From NCBI RefSeq assembly GCF_030160275.1, contig NZ_BSOA01000049.1:186001-250000 (forward strand): a DNA stretch of 64,000 nt. The letters run 5' to 3'. Position numbers and translations under genes: made by a program. Source of the DNA: Dyella flagellata (GTDB lineage: Bacteria; Pseudomonadota; Gammaproteobacteria; Xanthomonadales; Rhodanobacteraceae). Below the pieces are notes generated by a model. It worked only from the letters and a program-made list of their open reading frames with translations, did not search any database and had not been told where the DNA came from. Numbering within the stretch: position 1 is the first letter of the stretch; the number at the start of each line of letters is the position of its first letter. This document shows, piece after piece, positions 1 through 9,267 of the stretch.

Positions 1-58
1 CTCTGATCGGCACAGGTGGGATAACGGGGAGGCGGCAAGACCGCGTCCGGGGCTAGTA

Positions 59-1108
59 TCAACTATCTGCCAGCCGCCGGGTGGCTGCAACGAACGCTTC
101 CATTTTGGCACGTGCCGCGCCGCTGGCGATGGTCGCCCGGGCCAGCTCGATGCCACCGGCGATGCTGCCAACCAGCCCGGAGGCATACAACGCGGCCCCT
201 GCGTTCAGGCAGACGATGTCGCGCGGCACCCCCTGGCGGTTGCCTAGGGCGTCCAGCAGCAGGGCTTTGGATTCCTCGGCGTTTTCCACCCTAAGGTTGC
301 GGCTGGAGGCCATGGCCAGGCCAAAGTCTTCCGGCTCCACTTCGTACTCGTGCACCTCGCCGTCGCGCAGCTCGCCCACCAGGGTGGAAGCGCCCAGCGA
401 AATCTCGTCCATACCATCGCGCCCCCACACCACCAGGGCATGCTGGGCTCCCAAGGCCTGCAAGACGCGCACCTGGATGCCGACCAGGTCCGGATGGAAC
501 ACCCCCATCAGGATGTTTGGCGCACCCGCCGGATTGGTGAGCGGACCGAGAATGTTGAACAGCGTGCGCACGCCCATTTCCTTGCGCACCGGGGCGACCA
601 CTTTCATCGCCGGGTGATGGTTGGGCGCGTACATGAAGCCGATGTCGGTCTCGGCCATGCATTGCGCCACCTGCGCGGGCTTCAGGTCGATGCGCGCACC
701 GAGTGCTTCCAGCACATCTGCGCTACCCGATTTGGAGGAAACGCTGCGCCCGCCGTGCTTGGCAATGCGGGCGCCGGCCGCGGCAGTCACGAACATCGCC
801 GCGGTGGAAATATTGAAAGTCGACGCCCCGTCGCCGCCGGTACCGACGATATCCACGAAATGGGGGTGCACCGGCGCATCCACTTTCGCCGACAGCTCAC
901 GCATGACACGCGCCGCTCCGGTGATCTCACCTACCGTTTCCTTCTTCACGCGCAGGCCGGTGATGATCGCCGCCGTCATCAGCGGGCTCACTTCGCCGTT
1001 CATGATCTGGCGCATCAGCGCGATCATTTCATCGTGGAAGATCTCGCGGTGCTCGATCGTCCGCTGCAGGGCCTCCTGCGGCGTGATGGTGATCAGGCGC
1101 GCCGTCAT
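59..1108 (-). CDS. trpD: Anthranilate phosphoribosyltransferase TrpD
   Basis: Transfers phosphoribose from PRPP to anthranilate, the second step of tryptophan synthesis in the cytoplasm. 349 aa, the normal family length. The PRPP-binding motif [14 protein letters not shown] and the [20 protein letters not shown] segment are both visible. The start ([14 protein letters not shown]) was chosen because its ATG overlaps the trpG stop as ATGA; the open frame continues upstream but there it only shadows trpG. It is translationally coupled to trpG, and the two form one transcript. A downstream trpC would be expected beyond the left window edge. The 58 bases after the stop show nothing recognisable. 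Confidence 0.97.
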   Translation of the reverse strand: MTARLITITPQEALQRTIEHREIFHDEMIALMRQIMNGEVSPLMTAAIITGLRVKKETVGEITGAARVMRELSAKVDAPVHPHFVDIVGTGGDGASTFNISTAAMFVTAAAGARIAKHGGRSVSSKSGSADVLEALGARIDLKPAQVAQCMAETDIGFMYAPNHHPAMKVVAPVRKEMGVRTLFNILGPLTNPAGAPNILMGVFHPDLVGIQVRVLQALGAQHALVVWGRDGMDEISLGASTLVGELRDGEVHEYEVEPEDFGLAMASSRNLRVENAEESKALLLDALGNRQGVPRDIVCLNAGAALYASGLVGSIAGGIELARATIASGAARAKMEAFVAATRRLADS

Positions 1109-1704
1109 GCGGCGAGCTGGTGCAGCGGCAGGCCCAGGAAATTCCGCAGCAGGTCGTGGCCGTGCTGGGTGAGAATCGATTCGGGATGGAACTGCACGCC
1201 TTCGACTGCCAGGGTCTTGTGGCGCAGCCCCATGATCTCGTCGATGGAACCGTCCGGGTGCTCGGTCCAGGCAGTGATTTCCAGGCAATCGGGCAGCGAG
1301 GTCTGCTCCACCACCAGCGAGTGGTAGCGGGTGGCCTCGAACGGATCCGGCAAGCCGGCAAACACCCCCTTGCCCCGGTGACGCACAGGCGAGGTCTTGC
1401 CATGCATGATCTGCTTGGCGCGAATGACCTTGCCGCCGAACGCCTGGCCGATCGCCTGGTGCCCGAGGCACACGCCGAACACCGGAATTTCCCCGCTCAG
1501 CTCGCGCAGCACCGCCAGCGAAACGCCGGCGTCGTCCGGCGTGCCCGGCCCCGGGGAAATCATGATGTGCGAGGGCTTCAACGCGCGGATACCGGCGATG
1601 TCCAGCGCATCGTTGCGCACCACCTTCACCTCCTGCCCCAACTCGCCCAGGTACTGCACGAGGTTGAAGGTGAAGCTGTCGTAGTTGTCGATCATCAGCA
1701 GCAT
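1105..1704 (-). CDS. trpG: Anthranilate synthase glutamine amidotransferase subunit TrpG
   Basis: Class I glutamine amidotransferase that supplies ammonia to TrpE for anthranilate formation. 199 aa. The nucleophile motif [15 protein letters not shown] (Cys near residue 79) and the C-terminal QFHPES catalytic His/Glu are present, as is the N-terminal [20 protein letters not shown] typical of TrpG/PabA. It overlaps trpD by 4 bases. It is separated from trpE by about 3.4 kb of unrelated genes, so the synthase subunits are not in one operon here. It could also serve PabB, as some TrpG proteins do; the trpD linkage favours the tryptophan role. Confidence 0.96.
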   Translation of the reverse strand: MLLMIDNYDSFTFNLVQYLGELGQEVKVVRNDALDIAGIRALKPSHIMISPGPGTPDDAGVSLAVLRELSGEIPVFGVCLGHQAIGQAFGGKVIRAKQIMHGKTSPVRHRGKGVFAGLPDPFEATRYHSLVVEQTSLPDCLEITAWTEHPDGSIDEIMGLRHKTLAVEGVQFHPESILTQHGHDLLRNFLGLPLHQLAA

Positions 1705-1848
1705 GATTGGCCTAACTCTCTGATCTCATGGGCACCCGCATCTAACCGGGCGGTCATCGAAAGACGGAACCAGCATTATGCATTGTAGCGGCCGTCATCG
1801 CGGCAGTGCAGCAATGGCGGAGGCCCGGCATGGCCGAAGGGGATCGCC

Positions 1849-2550
1849 TTATCGGTTGAGCATGGTGTTCTTGTAGAAGATCCCAAGCCCCGTCGAACCG
1901 GCATGCCTGGAGAGGATGTCGACGACCTTGCCGGCGGTTTCTTTCTTGCTCCAATCCGCCTGCCATTCGAGCATGACCGGCAACCAGGTGATCGGCACCG
2001 CGCCGGCTTGCACCAGGCGCTGAACCGCGCGTTCGTGCGATTCGGCATCGTAGTCGCCGCTGGCGTCCGTCACCACGTAGACTTCGTACCCTTCCTTAAG
2101 CGCCGACAGAGCTGGCAGCACGATGCAATTGTCGGTCCAAAGCCCAGCCATGATGATCTTCTTGCGGCCTGCTTTGCGCGCCTGATGGAGGTAATCGGCG
2201 ACTCGCGGGTCCTGCCACGCATTGATGGTGGTGCGGTCAATCGGTGTGACGTTCGGCGCCGCGGCCTGGATTTGCGGGAATACCGGCCCGCCGAAACCTT
2301 TTGCGGTGATGGTGGTGATGAGGGTCGGCACCTTGAACGCTTGCGCCGCCTCGGTGAGTCCCTCGGCGTTGTTGATCAGCGAATCGATGGAGGTGGAGCG
2401 GGTCGAAAAGGCGAACTGGGGCTGCATATCGATCAGCATGATGATGCTGTTGTCGGGCGTCAGTTCGTCCAGTACGGGAGGTGCAGCATGCGCTACGGTG
2501 GCAGAGACAGCGAGCGAGATGGCAACAATGGCAGAAGCCAGGCGTGACAT
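1849..2550 (-). CDS. Secreted isochorismatase-family (YcaC-like) hydrolase
   Basis: Cysteine hydrolase of the isochorismatase superfamily. 233 aa, with an N-terminal signal peptide ending near AHA|APP (residues 1-22), so probably periplasmic. The putative triad is Asp41 (MLIDMQ), a Lys near 130 (AGRKK) and Cys142 (LWTDNC), the usual Asp-Lys-Cys arrangement. The closest recognisable group is the YcaC-like hydrolases of unknown substrate. It lies downstream of the pirin gene in the same direction (66 bp gap) and both are divergent from a LysR regulator, a common arrangement for a small inducible module. The substrate cannot be read from sequence; true isochorismatase activity is unlikely for an exported enzyme. 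Confidence 0.85.
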   Translation of the reverse strand: MSRLASAIVAISLAVSATVAHAAPPVLDELTPDNSIIMLIDMQPQFAFSTRSTSIDSLINNAEGLTEAAQAFKVPTLITTITAKGFGGPVFPQIQAAAPNVTPIDRTTINAWQDPRVADYLHQARKAGRKKIIMAGLWTDNCIVLPALSALKEGYEVYVVTDASGDYDAESHERAVQRLVQAGAVPITWLPVMLEWQADWSKKETAGKVVDILSRHAGSTGLGIFYKNTMLNR

Positions 2551-2616
2551 GGTGTTTCCTTTACAGGCAAGGATTTGTACAGCTGAAACGGAAGAGCGTC
2601 CGGCGAGGTTTTTCGC

Positions 2617-3357
2617 TTAGGCCGAAACGGCCGGAAGATCGATCAGTAAAAGCTCCTGACCGGCATGCCCGATGGCCGTGACGGCGAAAGCTGCGGCGCT
2701 TGGCCAGGCCATGGCATCGCCCGTATCGAGCTGCTCGGGCACGGCGCTGCAGGCGGTCTGCACGCTTACCGGGCCGCTGGCCACATGGAGGTAGAGACTG
2801 CGCCCGGGCGACGGCACGTAGTTGAGCGGAGCGTCAGGCCGCGGCCGGGTCAGGTAGAGCTTCGCATCCTGGTCCAGGGGCAGGCTGACGTCGTCATCGC
2901 GCTCGGAGGCGATCAACTGCCATTTGCCCTCGCGTTCGGCCGTATCGAATCGCTGGATGCGGATGCTCGGCTCCTGACCGAGTTGGCGGGGCGTGAGCCA
3001 CACCTGCAAATGATGATCCAACACGCGATCGTCAGCGTTCATCTGGCTGTGGTGGATGCCCGTTCCCGCTCGCATCATCATGATCTCGCCCGGCCGGATG
3101 ACAGCCTGGTAGCCCAGGCTATCGGCATGTGCGATAGCTCCTGCGAGCGGAATCATGAAGATTTCCATGTCTCTATGCGGATGCATGGCAAAACCGCTTG
3201 CCGGTTGTACCCAATCCTCATTGAGGACGCGCAGCGCGCCGAACTGCATACGCGCTGCTTCCTGGTAACTGCCAAAGGAAAAGCTGAAGCGTGCTTGCAG
3301 CCAATCGCTCGCCAGCTTGCCACGGGACTCTGAGCGGCGAATTTCATAGGGTTCCAT
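2617..3357 (-). CDS. Pirin family protein (YhaK-like)
   Basis: Bicupin protein of the pirin family, 246 aa. The N-terminal cupin carries the metal-site pattern HPHRDMEIF with a later GTGIHHSQMN, characteristic of YhaK-type pirins, some of which have quercetinase activity. No signal peptide. It is divergent from the LysR gene that starts about 110 bp upstream and is followed by the isochorismatase-fold gene, suggesting one LysR-controlled transcript. The actual substrate is unknown; a redox or electrophile response role is a guess from the family. Confidence 0.88.
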   Translation of the reverse strand: MEPYEIRRSESRGKLASDWLQARFSFSFGSYQEAARMQFGALRVLNEDWVQPASGFAMHPHRDMEIFMIPLAGAIAHADSLGYQAVIRPGEIMMMRAGTGIHHSQMNADDRVLDHHLQVWLTPRQLGQEPSIRIQRFDTAEREGKWQLIASERDDDVSLPLDQDAKLYLTRPRPDAPLNYVPSPGRSLYLHVASGPVSVQTACSAVPEQLDTGDAMAWPSAAAFAVTAIGHAGQELLLIDLPAVSA

Positions 3358-3467
3358 TTCGTGCCTCCTGCCTGCTCGGCGTCATCGCCAGTGAGGGCAC
3401 TGTAAAACTTCCATATAGGACTTAGTTGTACTATTTAGGCACTTCATTAAGTCGCAAATGGAACGAA

Positions 3468-4409
3468 ATGGACGGGCCTTCCCTGCAACACCTGCGCGCT
3501 TTTCGAGCCCTGGCCGAATTGATGTCGTTCAAACGCGCGGGCGAGCGCCTGGGGATTGGCGGCAGCGCCGTCAGCAAGCTGATCGCGAACCTTGAGCAGG
3601 ACCTGGGCGCACAGCTGTTTCAGCGCACCACCAGGACCTTGACCATGACCGAGGCCGGGGCGGTGTTTTACGATTCGGTGGTACGCATCCTCGACGAAAC
3701 CGAGTTAGCCATCGAGCGACTGCAAGAACAGGGCGCACAGCCCCACGGGCAACTGCGCGTTTCGTTGCCTCATTCCTTCGGTTTGCGCTGGGTGGCTCGG
3801 CGTGTGCCGGATTTTTTGGCGCGCCACCCTCACCTGACGCTCGACTTGTCGCTCAACGACAGGTACGTCGACGTAGTGGCCGAAAGATATGATTGCGCGC
3901 TGCGCATCGGCTCAGCGTTGCCGGACTCATCGCTTTATGCTCGGCGGCTAGGTGCCGTTTCACGGGTGCTTGTGGCAGCGCCGCGCTATCTGAAGCACGC
4001 GCCGCCGCTGAACAATCCTGCCGACCTCACCCACCATCGGGCCTTGTTCTATGCGCACTCTGACCGGGCCGCATGGCCATTCATGGTCGACGGCCGCGAG
4101 CTTGCCATGCCGGTGAACGGCCGCCTGAAAGTGGACAGCAGCCTGATGCTGCGCGATGCACTGTTGGCCGGGATGGGCCTGACTCTCACCCCGCATTTCA
4201 TCGTTGACGACCTGCTCGAAACAGGGCAACTGATACCGCTGCTGCCGGCCTTTATGCCTGCGCCGCATGGTGTTTACGTCGTCACGTCGCAAAGAAAACA
4301 CCTACCCGGCAAGACACGGGCCTGGATCGAGTTCATCGAGCAGGAACTCGAAGCGAGTGGCTACGGCATATCGCCTCGGTATGGCAGGCCGTCAATCCTC
4401 AAGGGCTGA
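3468..4409 (+). CDS. LysR-family transcriptional regulator
   Basis: 313 aa with an N-terminal winged HTH (LQHLRAFRALAELMSFKRAG and on through QLFQRTTRTLTMTEAG) and a C-terminal substrate-binding domain, standard LysR length. The start was set at the ATG giving MDGPSLQHLRAF; an upstream in-frame ATG at 3426 would add 14 residues without family support. It is divergent from the pirin/isochorismatase pair, which it probably controls. The short divergent region contains a small TAGT-N3-ACTA dyad (3423-3433), too weak to call an operator. The inducer is unknown. Its 3' end overlaps the end of the convergent gene at 4399 by 11 bases. Confidence 0.92.
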   Translation: MDGPSLQHLRAFRALAELMSFKRAGERLGIGGSAVSKLIANLEQDLGAQLFQRTTRTLTMTEAGAVFYDSVVRILDETELAIERLQEQGAQPHGQLRVSLPHSFGLRWVARRVPDFLARHPHLTLDLSLNDRYVDVVAERYDCALRIGSALPDSSLYARRLGAVSRVLVAAPRYLKHAPPLNNPADLTHHRALFYAHSDRAAWPFMVDGRELAMPVNGRLKVDSSLMLRDALLAGMGLTLTPHFIVDDLLETGQLIPLLPAFMPAPHGVYVVTSQRKHLPGKTRAWIEFIEQELEASGYGISPRYGRPSILKG

Positions 4410-5073
4410 CCAGCACATGTGAGGTATAGCTCTCGACCACCAGGCTGAAAGGCTGGTTGTCGCCGGTATACAGCACGGCGCGATGCTGCAACACGTGGTC
4501 GGGGATGGCCAAAGGCTGATCGCTGGGGGGAGGCAAGGGCTTGCCGCTGTCCCAGCCTTCGGGCAAGGGCGACCACAGCAGGTCGGCGGAGAGGGTCTGG
4601 CGGCGGAAGTGCAGCGGCTGGACCACTTTGCCGAACGGTACGTCGGACGTATCCAGCTGATGATTCATTTCGTCGGTGAGGCGTGCAGGCACGTACCAGT
4701 TATCGGCGTCCGACAGCACGACGTCGCCACAGCTCAAGGCCACCCGGCGATAGCCCACCTTTTCGCCAGGTTCTATGTCGAGCAGCTTGCGCCCATCATC
4801 AGGCAACGGCTTGGGCACGCCAAGCACGCGATGGGCAACGACCTTTGCGTTCGGCGACAAGTGATGTGCTGCACACCAACGCTCCAGGGTGAGCGTAGCG
4901 CTCGGGTGGCTTAGCAGCTGCGCGTTCAAGCTCTGCAGCTCGGCCAGCGCCTGCGTGCGACTCAGCGGCGTATCCGCCCAATTTTTGCTGGACTCTCGCG
5001 CCAACAATGGCGATGCGCACGTCAGCACGGCCATAACCGTAAGGCAACTAATTCCACGAGTGGTGTTTCGCAT
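4399..5073 (-). CDS. Secreted chorismate-lyase-fold (UbiC-like) protein next to trpE
   Basis: 224 aa with a signal peptide (residues 1-25, ending near SPLLA). From about residue 60 the pattern resembles UbiC: an Arg followed by a Gly-Asp turn (GYRRVALSCGDVVLSDA), VPARL, a PFG segment (UbiC has PLG), and near the C-terminus RAVLYTGDNQPFSLVVESY, which aligns by eye with the UbiC stretch carrying the catalytic Glu. The Arg and Glu used by E. coli UbiC appear kept. It starts 3 bp after the trpE stop (TGAgctATG), so it is almost certainly co-transcribed and coupled. An exported protein would not meet cytoplasmic chorismate, so lyase activity in ubiquinone synthesis is doubtful. The family call is from pattern only. 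Confidence 0.6.
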   Translation of the reverse strand: MRNTTRGISCLTVMAVLTCASPLLARESSKNWADTPLSRTQALAELQSLNAQLLSHPSATLTLERWCAAHHLSPNAKVVAHRVLGVPKPLPDDGRKLLDIEPGEKVGYRRVALSCGDVVLSDADNWYVPARLTDEMNHQLDTSDVPFGKVVQPLHFRRQTLSADLLWSPLPEGWDSGKPLPPPSDQPLAIPDHVLQHRAVLYTGDNQPFSLVVESYTSHVLVSP

Positions 5074-5076
5074 AGC

Positions 5077-6552
5077 TCACAATCCTTTGGCCGCTTGGGC
5101 CACCGCGCGGAACAACGCGCGTCCCTTGTTCATGGTCTCCTCCCATTCTGACGCAGGATCGGAGTCGTACACGATGCCCGCACCCGCCTGCACGTGTAGG
5201 CGACCTCCCTGGATCACTGCGGTGCGAATGGCGATCGCGGTGTCGGCATCACCCCACCAGCCGATCCAGCCGATGGCGCCAGCGTAGATGTTGCGCTTGT
5301 AGGGCTCCAGTTCCTGGATGATTTCGATGGCGCGTATCTTTGGCGCGCCGCTGACGGTTCCGGCGGGGAACGTTGCCTTGAGCACATCCATGTAGGTGAG
5401 CTGCGGATGCGCGTCGCCCTGCACCTGCGACACAATGTGCATCACGTGCGAATACCGTTCGACCACGAAGGATTCGCTGACCTCGACGCTGCCGGTTTGA
5501 CAGATGCGGCCGATGTCATTGCGGCCCAGATCGATCAGCATGACGTGCTCGGCGCGTTCCTTGGGATCGGCCAGCAGTTCGGCTTCCAGGTCCTGGTCCT
5601 CCTGCTCCGTGGCGCCGCGCCTGCGCGTACCGGCGATCGGGCGCACCACCACCTTGCCATCCTTGAGGCGCGCGAGGATTTCCGGCGACGAGCCGACGAT
5701 CTGCGTGTCGCCCAGGTCCACGAAATACATGTAGGGCGAAGGGTTCATCGCGCGCAGCGCGCGGTAGACATCCACCGGCCTGGCATTGAAGCCGACGCTC
5801 AAGCGCTGGGAGGGCACCACCTGGAAGATGTCGCCCGCACGGATGTATTCCTTCGCGCGCTCCACCACAGCTTCGAATTCTTCGCGCGTGAAGGAGGATT
5901 TGAAGTCGCTTTCGTTGAGCGCGGTCGATTGGGTGAGTTGCGGATACGCCGCACCGCCCTGCCGCAACCGGTGCGTTAGCGCATCGAGCCGGCGCTGCGC
6001 ATGCGCATAGGCCTGCGGCTGCGCAGGATCGGCGTGCACGATCAGGTACAGGCGGCCCTTGAGGTTGTCGAACACGGCGACTTCCTCGGCCAGCATCAGC
6101 AACACGTCGGGCGTGCCCAACTCATCGGGGCGATCCCATTGCGCCAGGCGCGGCTCGATGTAGCCCATCGTCTCAAAGCCGAAATAACCGACCAGGCCAC
6201 CACTGAACGCCGGCAGCTGCGGCAGGCGCGGCACGTTGTACTGCTGACGCAGCCGTTCGATTTCGGCAAGCGGCTCGTCCAGATGGCGACGCTCGATGAT
6301 TTCACCGGCGTCTTCCACTTCCAGTTCGTGCCCGCGCAGGCGATACACGCGCTTCGCCGGCAAGCCGATGATCGAATAGCGGCCCCAGGTCGCGCCGCCC
6401 TCCACCGATTCGAACAGGAAAGTGTACGGGCCGTCGGCCAGCTTGAGGTAGACCGACAGCGGCGTGTCCAGGTCGGAGAACACTTCGCGCACCAACGGGA
6501 TGCGGGTGTGGCCTTGGGCGGCGAGCGCTTGGAATTCGTCGCGGGAAATCAC
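5077..6552 (-). CDS. trpE: Anthranilate synthase component I TrpE
   Basis: Converts chorismate to anthranilate with TrpG-derived ammonia; the first committed, feedback-inhibited step of tryptophan synthesis. 491 aa. Visible are the N-terminal regulatory strand LFESVEGG (variant of the LLES tryptophan-binding motif), the chorismate-site blocks AGDIFQVVPSQRLSV and RPIAGTRRRG, and GTVSGAPKIRAIEIIQELEP. The start is a GTG giving VISRDEFQALAAQGHTRIPL, which matches the usual family N-terminus; the longer open frame would run into the upstream kinase gene. A Shine-Dalgarno is not obvious. It heads a transcript with the chorismate-lyase-like gene. Confidence 0.96.
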   Translation of the reverse strand: MISRDEFQALAAQGHTRIPLVREVFSDLDTPLSVYLKLADGPYTFLFESVEGGATWGRYSIIGLPAKRVYRLRGHELEVEDAGEIIERRHLDEPLAEIERLRQQYNVPRLPQLPAFSGGLVGYFGFETMGYIEPRLAQWDRPDELGTPDVLLMLAEEVAVFDNLKGRLYLIVHADPAQPQAYAHAQRRLDALTHRLRQGGAAYPQLTQSTALNESDFKSSFTREEFEAVVERAKEYIRAGDIFQVVPSQRLSVGFNARPVDVYRALRAMNPSPYMYFVDLGDTQIVGSSPEILARLKDGKVVVRPIAGTRRRGATEQEDQDLEAELLADPKERAEHVMLIDLGRNDIGRICQTGSVEVSESFVVERYSHVMHIVSQVQGDAHPQLTYMDVLKATFPAGTVSGAPKIRAIEIIQELEPYKRNIYAGAIGWIGWWGDADTAIAIRTAVIQGGRLHVQAGAGIVYDSDPASEWEETMNKGRALFRAVAQAAKGL

Positions 6553-6586
6553 GTGGGGGCATTCCGTGAAACCAGGAGAACCTGGG

Positions 6587-6614
6587 ATTGTATAGGCAGC
6601 CCGCGTTTTGTCTC
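6587..6614 (-). promoter_or_regulatory. Candidate trpE promoter
   Basis: On the minus strand, a -35-like GAGACA (6609-6614) and -10-like TACAAT (6587-6592) are separated by 16 bases in the gap between the kinase stop and the trpE start. A small CCAGG-ttct-CCTGG hairpin follows in the short leader. No leader peptide rich in Trp codons was seen, so classical attenuation is not supported. Confidence 0.35.
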
Positions 6615-6631
6615 CCCCGGCTTTTGGAGAA

Positions 6632-8638
6632 TCAACCCGCCAGGCGCTGCCTCGGCATGCCATGCAGGCGCAGGCTGAAAGCCACGCCGCTGCCGTCTTC
6701 GAGATTGCGCGCCGAGGCCACGCCGCCGTGGCGTTCGGCCACCATGCGCACCACGTATAGGCCAAGGCCAAGGTGCGGCGCATCGCCAGGCGTGGCCTTG
6801 TCACGCAGACTGACCAGCGAGTCGAACAGCCGTCCCTGCATCGCCGCCGGCAACGGCGGCCCTTGGTTGGCCAGCTCGATCTCGGCTCCATCGTCTACCG
6901 CGCGCAGGCTGAGCCGCAGCCAGCCATCTACGGGGGTAAACGAGAGCGCGTTGTCGAACAGCTTGTCCAACGCCTGCGCGATCAGCTCGGGCGCACCGTG
7001 CAGATGCACCGGCTGATCGGGCAGCACGCATTCCAGCTGGCGCGTGCCGGCCAGCGGCCGATAGGCCTCGGCACAACCACCCACTACATCGGCCAGATCG
7101 ACATCCTCCGGCTCGGCGGCGGCAATGGCGCGCTCCATTCGACTGGCTTCGCTCATCGCACGCACCAGCGTGCCCAGGCGGGCCACTCCGTCTCGCGCAC
7201 GTGCCAGATAAGGCTGTGCTTCATTGGAAAGCTCGGCGTGCTCTAGGTTGTCCAGCGACGACTTCACGATCGCCAGCGGCGTGTTCAATTCGTGCGAGAG
7301 TTTCGATGCCAGCGTGCGCAGGTAGTCGGTGTAGCCGCCCACCGCCTCGAATAGCTTCTGGAAGCTGCGGGCCAGGTCGCCGATCTCGTCATCGGACTCG
7401 GACATCGGGAAATGACTCTGGATCATTTGGCCGTCCAGACGCCCGTCATTGAGCTGGGCACGCTCCACCGCATCCCGTAAGCGGCCAAGACGCAGGCTGA
7501 GGCGCGTGGCGAAGAACAGCAGGATCGCGCCCGCCACCAGGGTCACCCCGAAGCTGGTCAGCAGCAGGCTGAAGAAGGCGCGATTGGCGAGCAAGGGCAC
7601 GGCACGGCTGGCCTGCTCCAGCAGCAGCACGCCGACCACGCTCTGGCCACGCTCCACCGGAACGGCGGTGGCCAGCACCACACTGTCGCGTTGTTCGCCC
7701 TGGCGCCACAAGGTCGTGGGCTGGCCGTTGCGGGCCGTTTTCACCTCGGGCAGCTCCAGGCGCGGTGCGTCCGTGGTCCACGCTTCGGCGTCCTCCAACG
7801 GATTGGCGAGCAGCGAGTGATAGATCACCGACGACCACCAGCTCGGCTGCGGACCGGAGGTGGTCAGGCGGCCGCTCTGCGCCAGCAGCCAGCCCTGGGG
7901 CGCAACCAGGCGCGCGCGCGTGCCGCTGGGCGCCAGCTGGGCCAGTTCCTGCGACAAATCCTGCGAGTAGCGCCAGAGCGGACGGACATCCACCGCAAGC
8001 GGATCGCCGCCATCGGCCGCCACATAGACGCCCACGCCAAGCGCGCTCAAGCCGAGGCCGCGTGCCAGGCGCAGCTCGGCGTGATAGCCGCTGCCGTCCT
8101 CTTGCCACTGCCCTACGACCCGGTCCGGCAGATCCCCTGTGGGCGGATCGAGGGTCTGTGCCGTGAACGCGCCTGGCGCCGCGCTGGCAATCAGGTAACG
8201 CCGGTGCTGGTCGCCTTGTACCAGTTCCAGGATCACATGGTCGGCGGAAAGCGCATTGACGTCCCCTGCATCGGCACGCGTCCGGCGCGAGGTGTGCACG
8301 TCGATGTAGAGGTAGAAACCGTTGTCGTCCTCTGCTAGCAGCAGCTTGCCTTGCTTGCCCAGCCGCTGGCTCCACGGCGTCATCGGAGCCCAATCGTCAC
8401 CGTAACCATCGACGACGATGGGATTCATTGCCTGCTGCACGTACCAGCCCTCGCCGGGCTGCGGCAGCGGCACGTCGGTTACCGCAAGACTGCGCGCGAC
8501 CGCCGTGGCCGTGGCGGTCAATGCCTGCTCCTGCCCCTGGCGCAGCAGGGTTTCCATCTGGCGCACGTACAGCCAGCCGGCCACCGGCAAGGCAAGGGTG
8601 CACAGGGCGACGAGCAGAAGTTTTTGGCGCAGGCTCAT
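6632..8638 (-). CDS. Pds-type (dedicated sortase system) sensor histidine kinase
   Basis: 668 aa membrane sensor kinase: N-terminal TM (about 5-25), a large periplasmic region beginning NPIVVDGYGDDWAP (CBM9-like fold seen in the proteobacterial dedicated-sortase kinase family), second TM (about 355-375), HAMP, the H-box SHELNTPLAIVKSSLDNLE, and an HATPase with LFDNALSF and HLGLGLYVV. These features and the paired regulator match the proteobacterial dedicated sortase system kinase family. No sortase gene lies nearby. It is last in the operon RR - secreted protein - kinase, with 32 bp before its ATG. The signal is unknown. Confidence 0.88.
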   Translation of the reverse strand: MSLRQKLLLVALCTLALPVAGWLYVRQMETLLRQGQEQALTATATAVARSLAVTDVPLPQPGEGWYVQQAMNPIVVDGYGDDWAPMTPWSQRLGKQGKLLLAEDDNGFYLYIDVHTSRRTRADAGDVNALSADHVILELVQGDQHRRYLIASAAPGAFTAQTLDPPTGDLPDRVVGQWQEDGSGYHAELRLARGLGLSALGVGVYVAADGGDPLAVDVRPLWRYSQDLSQELAQLAPSGTRARLVAPQGWLLAQSGRLTTSGPQPSWWSSVIYHSLLANPLEDAEAWTTDAPRLELPEVKTARNGQPTTLWRQGEQRDSVVLATAVPVERGQSVVGVLLLEQASRAVPLLANRAFFSLLLTSFGVTLVAGAILLFFATRLSLRLGRLRDAVERAQLNDGRLDGQMIQSHFPMSESDDEIGDLARSFQKLFEAVGGYTDYLRTLASKLSHELNTPLAIVKSSLDNLEHAELSNEAQPYLARARDGVARLGTLVRAMSEASRMERAIAAAEPEDVDLADVVGGCAEAYRPLAGTRQLECVLPDQPVHLHGAPELIAQALDKLFDNALSFTPVDGWLRLSLRAVDDGAEIELANQGPPLPAAMQGRLFDSLVSLRDKATPGDAPHLGLGLYVVRMVAERHGGVASARNLEDGSGVAFSLRLHGMPRQRLAG

Positions 8639-8670
8639 GCGTCAACGATACCGATTTGCACGTGCGAAGC

Positions 8671-9267
8671 TTACTTCGCCGCCGCGGGGTGAGCCGGCTT
8701 TTGGTCCGATACGTATTTCATGTACAGGGATTGCTCTACCACCCGCTTGAACGTCCCGATCAGCGCCTGCCGGTTGGGATCAGTGTCGCTGACGGTCATC
8801 GACCAGCTGTAGCGAATACCGCTGGCCTTGCCGGGATCGCAGAATACGACGACGTCGTCGATCTGATCGGAACCGCGATAGAGCACACCTTGGCAAGCGA
8901 TCGCCTTGGGATTGGCCACCGCAAAGGCGTCGGCCTGTCCATGCGCGTCGGACTGGAGGTAATGCTTGCGGTCCTCCTGCACGTCCGCATCAAGCGTAGG
9001 CAACTTGGCCGGCCAAACGTTGAGCACCATGACCCGCTCAGGCTTGCCGGTCCACTCCCCTTGATAAAGCACGAGATTGACCCCGATCGCCGAGGCAAAC
9101 TTGCAGCAATCGTTGGTCCAGCCCTCAGGCGATTGGGTCACGATGGCCCAGCCAGGCCCGTTCTGGACAGCCTTGCCATAGACGATGACGGTATGCGCAT
9201 CCGCGTTCTTGCAGTACGCCTGCGTTGCCAGCAAACCCAACAGCAAAAACAAGATCAGTCGCCGCAT
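8671..9267 (-). CDS. Secreted protein of unknown function between Pds regulator and kinase
   Basis: 198 aa with an N-terminal signal peptide (MRRLILFLLLGLLATQAYC). The start chosen overlaps the response-regulator stop as TGATG, so translation is coupled; the four codons further upstream lie inside the regulator gene. Contains several Cys (NDCCKF, ACQGVLY, VFCDPG), compatible with periplasmic disulfides, and a basic/Ala tail. No family recognised. Its place between a response regulator and its sensor kinase suggests a periplasmic accessory of the signalling system (inference). Confidence 0.8.
   Translation of the reverse strand: MRRLILFLLLGLLATQAYCKNADAHTVIVYGKAVQNGPGWAIVTQSPEGWTNDCCKFASAIGVNLVLYQGEWTGKPERVMVLNVWPAKLPTLDADVQEDRKHYLQSDAHGQADAFAVANPKAIACQGVLYRGSDQIDDVVVFCDPGKASGIRYSWSMTVSDTDPNRQALIGTFKRVVEQSLYMKYVSDQKPAHPAAAK

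Noticed and set aside
6566-6596. Partial match to the REP-like repeat upstream of trpE (CTGGGATTG)
   Set aside because: Only one short half-match and no inverted arm; more likely chance or a promoter/leader hairpin.
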